From NCBI GenBank assembly GCA_033557685.1, contig JAWQRN010000182.1:1-34986 (forward strand): a DNA stretch of 34,986 nt, written 5' to 3'. Positions 1-9,535 of the stretch are shown piece by piece (position 1 is the stretch's first letter; the number at the start of each line of letters is the position of its first letter). Origin of the DNA: Sperchopsis tessellata (Eukaryota > Arthropoda > Insecta > Coleoptera > Hydrophilidae). Position numbers and translations under genes: made by a program. The notes beneath the pieces are model-generated. The model did no database searches. It saw nothing but the letters and a program-made list of their open reading frames with translations, and had not been told where the DNA came from.

Positions 1-1349
1 GCTGCGTTTTGATTGTCGAGGTCTCCATTGCATCACTGTCTTCGTCCATTTGATGTCATCTCTGGCCACATGACCCGTCCACCGTCATTTACTTGCTGCC
101 ATTCTCTGCATTACATCGGTGATCCCTGTCTTGCCTCTCATGTCTCCGTTTCTGATTTTGTCTCTAATGCTTATCCCCTGCATCAGCCTCTCCATTGCTC
201 TCTGGCAAACCCAGGGACGACTCGCAATGCCATTCGTAATTGTTACAGTTTCGAGTCCGTATGTGTTAACCGGAAGGATGCAAGTATTGTATACCCTTCG
301 TTTGAGATTTATAGGGATTTTCGGTTCCTTTAGGATATGTCTGAGTGTGCCGAAAGTCGCCCAGGTCAAACCGATTCTTCTTAAAATTTCGGCTGTTTGG
401 TTTTTGCTCGAAGCTTGATCGTGTGCCCTAGATATACGACATCAAGTGTGTGATTGTTAAGAGTCACAAGAATATTGCTTGCTGTAGCTCGTGGACTATT
501 CGCTCGAGCTGGCCCTCGTCGTCACTAATCAACACAATATCGTCCGCGAAGCGAAAATGGCTCAGATATTTTCCATCTGTGCTAATCCCCTTTTGCTCCC
601 ATAGTATATTTTTAAAAACGTTTTCTAATGCCAAGGTAGAGTTTGGGTGATATTGTATCGCCCTGGCGGACCGCTCCTTTAATGGGGATTTTGTTAGTAA
701 CTAAATCTTCTTGAATTTTAACTTGAAGGGTAGCATGTTCGTACATATGGTCGATGATCTTCGTGTACCTCGAGTCGATTTTCACCTCATCTAAAGCACG
801 CAATACTGCCCAGGTCTCAATGGTGTCGAACGCCCTGCGGTAGTCCACGAACGCCAGGTGGAGCGAGATATTGTATTCGTTACATCTTTCAATAAGAGTG
901 GGAATAGTCTGGATATGGTCGGTCGTACCATAGCCCCATCTGAAGCCGGATTGCTCGATCGGCTGATAGCAGTCAAGTTTGTTGTTCAGGCGGTTAGTTA
1001 TGATTTTCGTGAAGAGCTTGTAGAACACGGGTAACAGGCTTATGGGTCTATAGTTGTTGATGTCTGTGCAGTCTCCTTTTTAAAGAGTAGGATTACTTCA
1101 GAGTTTTTCTAGTCATCATGGATTCTCACCTCTTGGAGGCTCCTATTTAGAAGGATGAGTAAAGCCTTCTCAAAACTTGCCCCACCCATTTTCAGCATCT
1201 CACATGTTACACGATCTTCTCCCGGGGCTTGACGGTTTTTCTTTTGGGTTAGTATTGATCTTAGTTCAGATACATCTATTTCCGGCATATCGTCGGAGCC
1301 TGTTTTGGTGATTTGTTTGCCTTTGTTGTCCCGTGGATTTGTTGGTTGT

Positions 1350-1394
<45 letters not shown>

Positions 1395-1535
1395 CTCATA
1401 ATAATTGCTGGCGATGTTCTTGATGCCGTCTCTTTCTGTTGTGATTTCACCCTACTCATCTTTCATTTTATGAATTAGCAGCCTTCCTTTTGATCTTTTG
1501 GAGCATGTTCATGTTGTCTTCAATGGCTACATAAT
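1..1535 (-). pseudogene. LINE reverse transcriptase, RTE-like, decayed
   Basis: Read on the minus strand, this is the 3' two thirds of a non-LTR retrotransposon polyprotein, broken by frameshifts and stops. In order: a pre-RT stretch (about 1535-1395), the motif KKNRQAPGEDRVTCEMLK (near 1235), LFTKIITNRL (near 1010), EQSGFRWGYGTTDHIQT, the catalytic-site strand AFVDYRRAFDTIE (near 840), VRQGDTISPKLY (near 650) and the catalytic box FADD at 539-550. After this come QRAMERLMQGISIRDKIRN and WTGHVARDDIKWTK, the conserved tail of this LINE group. The tail runs off the left edge. I recognise the pattern from the many insect proteins labelled endonuclease-reverse transcriptase; RTE or a close clade is my best guess and the clade is not certain. 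The copy is dead. Confidence 0.9.
1351..1394. repeat. (GATA)11 microsatellite inside the LINE
   Basis: Eleven uninterrupted GATA units. On the minus strand they read as repeated IYLS inside the LINE reading frame, directly after a conserved YYE segment. The array seems to have grown from the codons of the element itself. Confidence 0.97.
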
Positions 1536-1539
1536 CCAA

Positions 1540-2403
1540 ACAAAAATATTTTGTTTTCAATGCACAATTCGTAGGTAAGGAACATGATTGTGTTTGTAAA
1601 CAGTACAATCACATTTGTGGCAGATGGATGTTTGAATAAAATCAGTCTTTGTAGCAAGATCGATGTTTGATCAAGATTGATCTCCGATCAACTCAGTCAA
1701 TATGCTTATTGAACTCAGATCATTTAGGCTGAAAGCAGTATTAGATTTCGGAAATTCAAAAGTTAACAAGGTAATGCCTATGTATTGCAAGAAAAATGAG
1801 CAAAAAAGTTGAAGTACTTAATTACAGATACCACCCGATCTAAGAGATAAGATGAAATTAATCTCAACGCTTCATGACCTTAGAAAATTAGAACAATTTG
1901 AGAATAATCCAAGGTAATTATTATTATTAACTTTATAATTCTTAATCAGGAGCTTTGTTACTTTATATAAAAAATAAATAGCATTTTATCGACTCGAGTT
2001 GTAGACGTTAAACTTTTTCAGTGCGATCAGATTTTTTTTTAGAATTGGAACCCTGGCCTCTGAAATTTGGATAGCATTTTTTTTAGTTAAGACATACGTA
2101 GTAATATTTTTCAGCTTATTGCAATGGTGCAATAATCAGGAAAATTCTAGTAGATTCGATTATTGCTTGAATAATTGCTGTCAAGGCAATTTGTACATTT
2201 ATTATGTAGAGGATTAGAAATATTTAACAACAACCACTCTCTTTTTAATATAAATTACTATCTCAGCATATGCATAATGTCCCTTAGCTCGAAATTTATA
2301 GAGTATAAATTATATTCCTGCAAATAAAATGGAAACTTATATCTTACATATTGCAAATTCAGTTTTTACGCGATATCTCAAATATTAATCAGTTTCTGAC
2401 CTA
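1540..2403. other. No gene seen; AT-rich spacer
   Basis: AT-rich sequence with no long open frame and no protein similarity that I recognise in either direction. Confidence 0.6.
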
Positions 2404-2603
2404 TTTTCAGGTTTTCCGAGAGATAACTATGTGTTGGATATTCTATTTGCTCGTTTTGCCCACTGTTTTGAGGGATATTATCAAGACATGTAGCTCTTAA
2501 AAGTGCTTTTATTCTATGACTAACACGATTAGGTAATGTTCCCTATAGCGGCAGTAAAAAGAAAAACCAACACACGGTTATCTCCCAGAAAACCTGAAGA
2601 TAT
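2404..2603. mobile_element. Short inverted-repeat copy of the Penelope terminal repeat (copy 1)
   Basis: About 200 bp that begins TTTTCAGGTTTTCCGAGAGA and ends with the near complement, ACCAACACACGG followed by TTATCTCCCAGAAAACCTGA. Between the arms lies one unit of a sequence shared with other copies, ACATGTAGCTCTTAAAAGTG. The same arms occur at 3.46, 11.8 and 29.04 kb. A related, diverged end follows the Penelope gene at 16.3 kb, so I read these pieces as solo or foldback copies of a Penelope pseudo-LTR. Confidence 0.7.
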
Positions 2604-2609
2604 TTATAA

Positions 2610-3450
2610 TATCCGTAGAAGTCTAGGTAATGAGTCATTTCAGGCCTATTTATTTAAATGTTTGAGAAATACTCATTTCCTGTTTATCGTGCCATCTTTA
2701 TCAAATAGAAAATAATGCTTGGTTTCCACAAAATGTTAAAGAGTATAACTGCGTTGATAACTATATCTGTATAAGATGAACAAAAGGTAGGGAGGAATAA
2801 AACCTAGTTACTTAATTGTCCTGTATAATGTACACAGTCTACGTAAAGGAAACACAACTATTATGACAAGTTTCACTTATGCATATTTTATGTATACATA
2901 TTTTATTAAATTCTTTATACAAGTATATTAATTTTCTGGAATTGGAAAAGCATGAAAATCTTTATTTTTGTTAAAAATAGTTTACAAATAATAATAAATC
3001 AATGATTTCAACAATTTTTATAATAAAAAGTAATTGATGTGAAGTTATCTAAATATAAATAAAATATCTTAATATATTTTGAAGTTTGGTGCAGATATTT
3101 GTTTTTAATTAACATATATAACCTCGTCAAATCTGGGCCTTAAAATTATGAGAAGGGGCGCCATATTCTGTTATACCGCCCGTTTGATAATTTGAAGTAA
3201 ATCAGAGGATGGGAGCAAATATATTTTTAATTGTTTATTGATATAAGTGCAAATTTTCTTTTTAAGACGCCCATTACAAAAGGCCTTCGTATTAAGCCGA
3301 CCCTGGAAAAAATTGTTTATCACATACCTTAGATAATACCTACCTATTTTACATATACATGTGAGAACGCCCCTAACGTGCCTACTGTTTTCATTTCATC
3401 AACCCAATCTTATGTTTTTGAATTTCACTTTTAGTCGAGTTAACAAGGTT
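2610..3450. other. No gene seen; AT-rich spacer
   Basis: AT-rich, with no coding similarity recognised on either strand. Confidence 0.55.
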
Positions 3451-3456
3451 TCAGTG

Positions 3457-3575
3457 GTTATCCTCAGGTTTTCCAGGAAATAACCCTGCATGGAGTTTTA
3501 TTTGGGCCAACGTTTCGTCTTATATTGTAGTGGACATTATGTGAAAATTACAAGGTGTAGCACTCAAAATTGTTT
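3457..3575. mobile_element. Partial Penelope terminal repeat (copy 2)
   Basis: One arm only: GTTATCCTCAGGTTTTCCAG, then CCAACGTTTCGTC and a short stretch ending near GTGTAGCACTC. It is the same family as the 2.4 and 11.8 kb copies but lacks the opposite arm. The complement of the GTTTCGTC box is GACGAAAC, the 3' half of a hammerhead-like core. Confidence 0.6.
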
Positions 3576-3654
3576 GTTACAGACAGGCTATAAGTAACAC
3601 TTACTACTTCCTTTGAATCCCTCTACCATACTTCGTTTCTGAGTGCGTAGCATC

Positions 3655-4760
3655 CTAATATTGTGGGAGGCGTAGTTCTTCCTGATCCGATATTTTCTCG
3701 GATCTGCTTTTCTGATGCCTACTGCGAAATTGATTCATCTACATGATGGCATCCTTGACGCATTCCGGGATTTCTTCCTTTTGTATTCCTGGGTCCTCCT
3801 TGGGATGGATTCGTGTACCGGTTTCTGGATGAGCTCCTTGGGAGTTTCAATCGCTTGCTCAGCGAGTGGTTCCCTTCCAAGAACTTGTGATACCGTTATG
3901 TTGTTCTTAATGTAATTTATATTCATAGTTAGACCTCACATATTTGATGATTTGTGCATCAGGTCTGGAAGATGAAAGAATATTAAGGATCGTATAGATG
4001 ACAAGTAAGTGATCGAAATCAATAAGGTAAGGTGCTACAGGAAACATAATATTCACATCTGTAATAAGTACTAGATCTATAGTTGATGTATCAAGATGTT
4101 GAATAATATATACATGAGTGTAGCTATGGTCGTAAAAAAAACATCAATTTGCTTTAGTACTGGTGTTCCCTCCAGGTGGTATGGCGAACGTCGAAGTCTC
4201 CTCGTATGATCAGTTTACGGCCTAAGCTGATTACGTGATCTAGGACTGCTGCAGTGGTAGTGGTCTGGGTCTTTGCTAGATGCTTTCTGTAATATTCTCA
4301 TCACTCAGCTCAATAGCAATGGTCTCCATGTCTTTGGTACTTGTTGGCTTATGTAGATGTCGAATATCATGTCTTGTTTGAAATGCCAGACGTTATTTCC
4401 AGAATTTCTGAATGTCGACCATTTGTCTTTTTCTCCAGCAGTTTGCGAAAGCTGTTTTGAACTAGTGGGTTTGCGGCTGGCATTATGGTCTGTGAAAGCT
4501 GATACTGTTACGGTTGTATGGACGGTGTTTTCCTTTGGTGTAGCCGGGGAAAGTTTCTGATGGTCTGTGGCTGATATATATTTTCTTCTGGAAGGGTATC
4601 TCTGTATTCTCTTCGGATCCCAAGTGTTGTGAGTCGAAGCAGGTGCTGAGATATAGGCATATCTGCTAGTCTTTGCCTATCCTATAATATTCGAAGATGT
4701 GTCTCACATCCAGAGCAGTTCTCAGTGTGGGTCCAATGGAATTACTTCAGACAGCCTTGG
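3655..4760 (-). pseudogene. Jockey-like LINE fragment: ORF1 end and endonuclease
   Basis: Minus-strand remnant. The upstream part (about 4760-4350) has an ORF1-like stretch that includes YQPQTIRNFPRLHQ across a frame change. Next comes LGRKLIIRGDFDVRHTTW (about 4230-4170), the GDFNARHxxWG box of an apurinic-type endonuclease. After that is a stretch with STIDLVLITDVN, ending DFDHLLVIYTI, where families usually read SDHLPVxFTI. Downstream, to 3655, a charged linker with PKELIQKPVHESIPRR resembles the segment between endonuclease and reverse transcriptase in Jockey elements. No reverse transcriptase follows, so the copy is cut there. Several stops are present. The clade assignment is by motif only. 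Confidence 0.75.
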
Positions 4761-4929
4761 TATACATCGTTATATTGCATTCTTCTTTGTTTCTAGTACG
4801 ATAACCAAGATACCCATATTCGGTGTATCATTTAAAAACTAAATAATTTAAATTTATTAGGCTATCATATATAGAAAAATTCAACAAGATTGTCAGTAAA
4901 ATATTAAAGTTTGGAGGTTGGTATTAGTA

Positions 4930-6240
4930 TTTATTTATAAGAGGATACTTTTTTGTCAGCATCATGGGCTTCCTGAACAAGTGGTTCCCATAACATTTTC
5001 CTTGAATATTTTACTATCCTTTCTGGGTTTTAAACGAGTAGTGGATTTTTGTTCTCTTTGTTATCTGTTCTGGATCTGGATCAATATTTTTAGTTAGTGT
5101 TAGGTCTATGGTACTGAATCTTTTCATGTAGTAGTGAAAATGGGTTAGCGAGTCTGAATGGTGAGAAATATAATTTCAACTTTTACTATGGTTGTGTATT
5201 ATGTGTTCGTTTATGTTATTTGTAGTGTTGTTCTATATCGTGTAAATGGTCATAGTATCTATAAATTTGATTGCGATTAAATCCATTGTGGTCTGTATTA
5301 GGTGGTGTGGTATTTTATATTTCAGTGATATCGAGACATCTCCTCTGCGGCCCTCAGTTCAATATTTGGTGAAAGCTATATAATTTGGGATTTTGAGTTT
5401 GCCCCTCAATTTAGTTTTGCAGCTATGTTGTATTTTGCTGTTATATTTCAGATATTTGATAGGAGAAGCTTGAGATCTATTTTTAAGTATTGCCTTGAAT
5501 TATTTGACGAAGTGAAATAATTTGCTCAAGTTAATGACAGGATATGCTTGCGCCGGTCTTGGCTGTGACTGGATGTGCTGTTTTTGTGAAGCTTGCTGCG
5601 ATATTGGCGTTTGAGTTTGCGTCTGACGTATTCGTCCTAGTTGATGGAAGTTTTGTGTGTACATGAGTTAATGTTGGGAATGACTGGTATATGCGTTTGT
5701 TTAGGTGGTTAATCTGGCACGAATTTATTTATTGTTGATGGCGATCTTCGATCCAATTTCTTTTGTTGGAAAGTTTGCTATGTTGCGCGATTTGCGGCCT
5801 TGGTATGATAATTTAAAACACAGTTAGTAAAGGTAGCGGCTTCTTCATTGTTCTTTTGCAAATCGATGATTGCTTCACGTATCTGGATGCGCTGAAGCTA
5901 TGTTCCGTTTTACGACGTTTCTGCTGTGTTTGTAGTTGTCCCGTGTGAAATGGTTTTATAGTATAGATTTAATGTTCTTGCTCGATTTACTTTATCCTTC
6001 TTGGAATTCATGCGGTAGACCTGATCTATTATGATGCCTTATTTCCGGACGTCCTCTAAAATTTCTTCCAGTTTTATTTGACGTTCTGAGTGAAAGCCAT
6101 ATGTGTATAAATGGGGCTGTTCTGATGGTATTTCTAACTTCTCTACGAGGTCTCTGTAGTAGCTCATTATAATATATTGTTTTTTTTTCGGTGATGATGA
6201 CAATTTGAAGAGGCCTACCTTCCTTCGGAGCAAGTTTTTA
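4930..6240 (-). pseudogene. Second Jockey-like LINE fragment
   Basis: Same orientation as the neighbouring fragment. From 6240 down it shows a gag-like ORF1 piece (QPHLYTYGFHSERQIKLEEI, then an in-frame stop and IIIDQVYRMNSKKDK). A proline- and lysine-rich ORF1 end with PPKQTHIPVIPNINS follows. The endonuclease start then reads KIPNYIAFTKY, GRRGDVSISLKYKIPPH and MDLIAIKFIDTMTIY (about 5390-5230). It ends with STIDLTLTKNIDPD (about 5100). The middle of the endonuclease, including the GDFN box, is missing, so an internal deletion has joined its two ends. It is not functional. Confidence 0.72.
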
Positions 6241-7590
6241 AGCTAGACGATGGTTAAGGTAAACTGCTTCTCCAGGTGCGATGGAGTTGTATTTGTTTAA
6301 TGCTTCCATTGAGGTTATCGGTGCTTATTTCGGCTAATTAGCTATTCTCTTAGATAGAGTGAAGCCGCCTGGATCGGTGGTGAAACGTTTGCTGGCTATA
6401 TAGCTGAGACCTTGTACTTGGTACTACTGTTGTCGAGCCGAAGGCTAATAGTGTGGTTGTTTGTAATCTTGACAGTTAACTGTTCCCTTCTATGATGTTC
6501 ATGGGTTTACTTATCTGAGGTGTTTGTCTAGTCCTTTCTACTAAATAAAAGGAAATCAGTGAACTACTTTTGACGCAGGAAGGGTAGGTCACAGAGAGAT
6601 CGCAGAAATGGCAAGAGCTAAGATGTGGGACGAAAGGAGACAACACTTGATGGACATTTTTATAAAAAGAGTGAATGTATCAAGAACTTTCGTAAAACCG
6701 CTCAAATATTATATTTTCGTTGTTATTATACAAAACTTCAATTTAATTTTAAAGGATATAAAGATAAATTGAAATATGTAAATAATATTTTTATTCACAC
6801 TTATTCATATTCAATTACATAACTTCTGGCAATTTTTATAATTATTATTTAAGATGTTTGATATGCAACAACCTATATTTAAAATCACATGATCTGATAT
6901 ATTGACAAAAGTGCAATTTTTTCTTGATTTTAATTTTGAAAATGAATTCCGTGCATGCCTTTTCTATGTGTTTAATATTTAAACAATAACTTTTCAACTA
7001 TTCATACTTTAATTTCTCTATTTACTGTAGTAAGAAGGAAGTGTTGGCGGAAATATATGTTGTGGGAACCCCTCAAACAGATTTGACCAATTTTGGCATC
7101 TGTATGTGTGTGTGTATTCTCAAGGGTACTAATTTCGTTTTTCTCGTCTAAAATGGAAAGTTTGTGGAATCGTCACTTTTTTTAAATATAAACGTATTCA
7201 TAACTAACTTATAATGAAAGAATCATGATAATAGCATTAAAAATTATTGAATTATACTATTCTATATTAAATGGTTATTTCTACATTTTTTAATCCCCCC
7301 CTCTTTGAAGGGCACTATCTCGGAAGGGGTAGCTTTTTTAAAATAAATGCTGTATTCATGTCCAAAGTTTACTAAAATGAAGTCTACAATTATATGTTTT
7401 GACTTGCGATCCGCTCAACGTACTTCATAGCTATATTTTCATCAATATCATTATCCACACTATCCCTTTATAGGAAAAAATCTTATCCATTTATTTGTTA
7501 TTATTACATAGAAGACAGACAGACATGTTTAATAAATGAACCACAGATACTTAACGATTTAGAAAACACTTTTAATGAAAATACACGCAC
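6241..7590. other. No gene recognised
   Basis: The first 300 bp may be more of the adjoining LINE's 5' region. The rest is AT-rich, with a short GT run near 7107 and a C-run near 7295. A 65-residue open frame at 6625-6822 has no recognisable features and is probably chance. Confidence 0.45.
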
Positions 7591-7593
7591 TAC

Positions 7594-8031
7594 CTACTTT
7601 GTATTGTAAAAAAGTCTAAAACAACTAACACACAAAGCTACATTACAAGTTAAACATTTTGTACTCGTTCGCTTAAGTTTTGCTCTGGAGCTATAATAGC
7701 CGCTACGCCGACTTGGTTTTTCTGGCATATGTTCCCTTACGTCACTGGCTCGGAATGTATTCTCTACTGTCAATACTCTGCCTTTTTTCTTTTTCATTTT
7801 GTTTCTTCTAACTAGTGGGGTAGAAGCTTTACTTTCCCACCACTGACGACTTTGGTAGTAACTTATAAGCTGATTTGCTAAAGTACTTCGAAATGTTATT
7901 TGTGCAATTTATTTTTGTTGAGTTTTTTTTCTGGATTCATCATATATAATATATGAATTCAGAATTGGACAATCCATGACGCAGTAAAATAACTTCAACC
8001 ACCATCGTCTATATTTTTTTATCAGTGAGTA
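7594..8031 (-). pseudogene. piggyBac transposase, C-terminal part
   Basis: Minus strand. From about 8031 it reads YYSLIKKYRRWWLKLFYCVM, then NSYIIYDESRKKTQQK. A stop follows, then FRSTLANQLISYYQSRQWW (about 7890-7840). The end is the cysteine-rich tail STKCLTCNVALCVSCFRLFY (about 7660-7600). This order matches the end of piggyBac transposases (the KWW helix, the FR.xLAxxLI helix, the C-terminal zinc-binding domain). The first Cys pair of that domain is lost: the residues read RRSGYYSS where families have a CxxC. The frame is broken between segments. It is the far end of the same copy that continues at 9536-10672. Confidence 0.82.
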
Positions 8032-8940
8032 GTAAAGGTGGCCCAACAAGAGCGGAAAATTTAAATTTGGCGCCATTTGTGCTTTGACAGTCAAACCGTT
8101 ACGACAGGTCTATGGTAGACAGTCCGCCTTTATTAAAAATGGATCGCTATTCGGCAAAACAACGTATACTTATTGTTAAACATTATTTCAAAAATGGTGG
8201 AAGTTTGACTGCCACGATTTGCAAATTGCATCCAATTGTTTGTAATCGAAATGTTCAAAGTGCATCAATTGTGAAGAGAATAATCGAGAAATTCGTCTGA
8301 CCATCGACACGTGTTCGTCCAGGTCGTTCAACATAAAACATCACGGTTGTTCGCCAGAATGTGGCCGAGAGTCCGGGATCATCCATTCGGCATCGTGCTC
8401 AAGAATTTCAAGAAGCGCAGCGTATTCTTACGAAAGATTTGCGTCTTCATGCCTACAAAATCCAACTGACTCAACAACTCAACCCTTCAGAGCATACACA
8501 GTGAAGATAGTTCGTCAATTGGTTGATTGAACAACAACAAGTAAACTATGAGTTTTCCAATAAAATTATTTTCAGCGATGAGGCCCATTTTCATGTTGAT
8601 TGCCGCATTTGGAAATTCATCCCAAATGTGTCACTGTTTGGTGTGGATTTTGGGCTGGAGGCGTCATTGGACCATTTTTCTTCGAAGACGCTGCCGGGCA
8701 CACCTATCAATGGCGAACGATATCGGGGCATGATAGCTCAGTTTTTTGTGTGGTTCCAACAGGACGGTGCCACTTGCCATCACACATCACGTGAAACAAT
8801 GGCATTATTGCACAAGACATTCCCTGGTTGTGTAATCTCCCGTGTGGGCGACCAGAATTGGCCACCTAGATCGTGCGATTTAACGCCTTAGGACTTCTTT
8901 CTCTGGGATTTCTACAGATTAATGCCAAATCTGTTTATGC
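8032..8940 (+). pseudogene. mariner/Tc1 superfamily transposase, truncated
   Basis: Plus strand, with the start codon at 8139. An N-terminal helix-turn-helix begins MDRYSAKQRILIVKHYF and hits a stop at 8298. Similarity goes on in other frames: KDLRLHAYKIQLTQQLNP (about 8435), IIFSDEAHFHVD (first catalytic Asp, about 8565), VTVWCGFWAGGVIGPFFFED (about 8630), WFQQDGATCHHT (second Asp, about 8755) and WPPRSCDLTP (about 8860). By my count 37 residues separate the second Asp from the Asp of CDLTP, which suggests a DD37D-type mariner. At least two stops and two frameshifts are present. Similarity ends with KSVYA at about 8940, where the ribozyme repeat begins. The last part of the gene and the right terminal repeat are missing. 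It sits inside a piggyBac pseudogene of opposite orientation. Confidence 0.9.
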
Positions 8941-9063
8941 AATTTCCTTTAAAATGTACCCTAGCACTAACTGCAATATTAGACAGGTGCTTATCTCTCG
9001 TATATGGCTTACATTAGATACTTCATTCATATGAACAAAGCCGAATAGCAAATTGTACGGAGA

Positions 9064-9145
9064 CTGAGCTGCATAGGGTAGTTGTACTGATGAGATGTGG
9101 TATTCTTCGAAACATCGTGTCTTCAGTATTCATTCCGGCGCTCAG
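9064..9145 (+). ncRNA. Type I hammerhead ribozyme, unit 1
   Basis: The core CTGATGA is at 9087-9093 and GAAA at 9109-9112. Stem II is GATG (9094-9097) with CTTC (9105-9108), three of four pairs, closed by a 7-nt loop. Stem III is ACA (9112-9114) with TGT (9118-9120) and a 3-nt loop. The predicted cleavage site follows GTC, after C9121. Inner stem I pairs 9081-9086 with 9122-9127 (one U-U mismatch, two wobbles). After an internal loop, outer stem I pairs CTGAGC (9064-9069) with GCTCAG (9140-9145) perfectly. An outer helix beyond an internal loop in stem I, facing loop II, is the layout natural hammerheads use for tertiary contacts. The pairings are read directly from the sequence; activity is inferred. 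Confidence 0.85.
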
Positions 9146-9392
9146 CATGTTTTGCAATATGCTATTATCAACGTCGTCGGAAATAAAAATTCCAAAACTA
9201 TTATACACTGGCGACCATGGAAGCAATATTAAAATTGTACAAACAGATTTGCCATTAATCTATAGAAGGAATTTCCTTTAAAAAGTATCCTAGCACTAAC
9301 TGCAATGTTAGACAGGTGCTTATTTCTCATATATGGCTTACATTAGATACTTAGTTCATATGAACGAAGCCGAATAGCATATTGTACGAAGG

Positions 9393-9478
9393 CTGAGCTG
9401 CATAGGGGTTACAGTTGTACTGATGAGAAATGGTATTCTTCGAAACACAGTGTCTACAGCATTTATTCAGACGTTCAG
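9393..9478 (+). ncRNA. Type I hammerhead ribozyme, unit 2
   Basis: The core CTGATGA is at 9420-9426 and GAAA at 9442-9445. Stem II is GAAA (9427-9430) with CTTC (9438-9441), three of four pairs, with the same 7-nt loop TGGTATT as unit 1. Stem III is ACA (9445-9447) with TGT (9451-9453). The cleavage site follows C9454. Inner stem I pairs GTTGTA (9414-9419) with TACAGC (9455-9460), all six positions counting one G-U. Outer stem I pairs CTGAGC (9393-9398) with GTTCAG (9473-9478), all six counting one G-U. Relative to unit 1, changes fall mostly in loops or turn G-C into G-U, so the fold is preserved. All core residues are intact. Confidence 0.88.
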
Positions 9479-9535
9479 AAACTTTTGTAATATGCTATTA
9501 TTAACGTGGTCGGAAATAAAAATGCCAAAACTATT

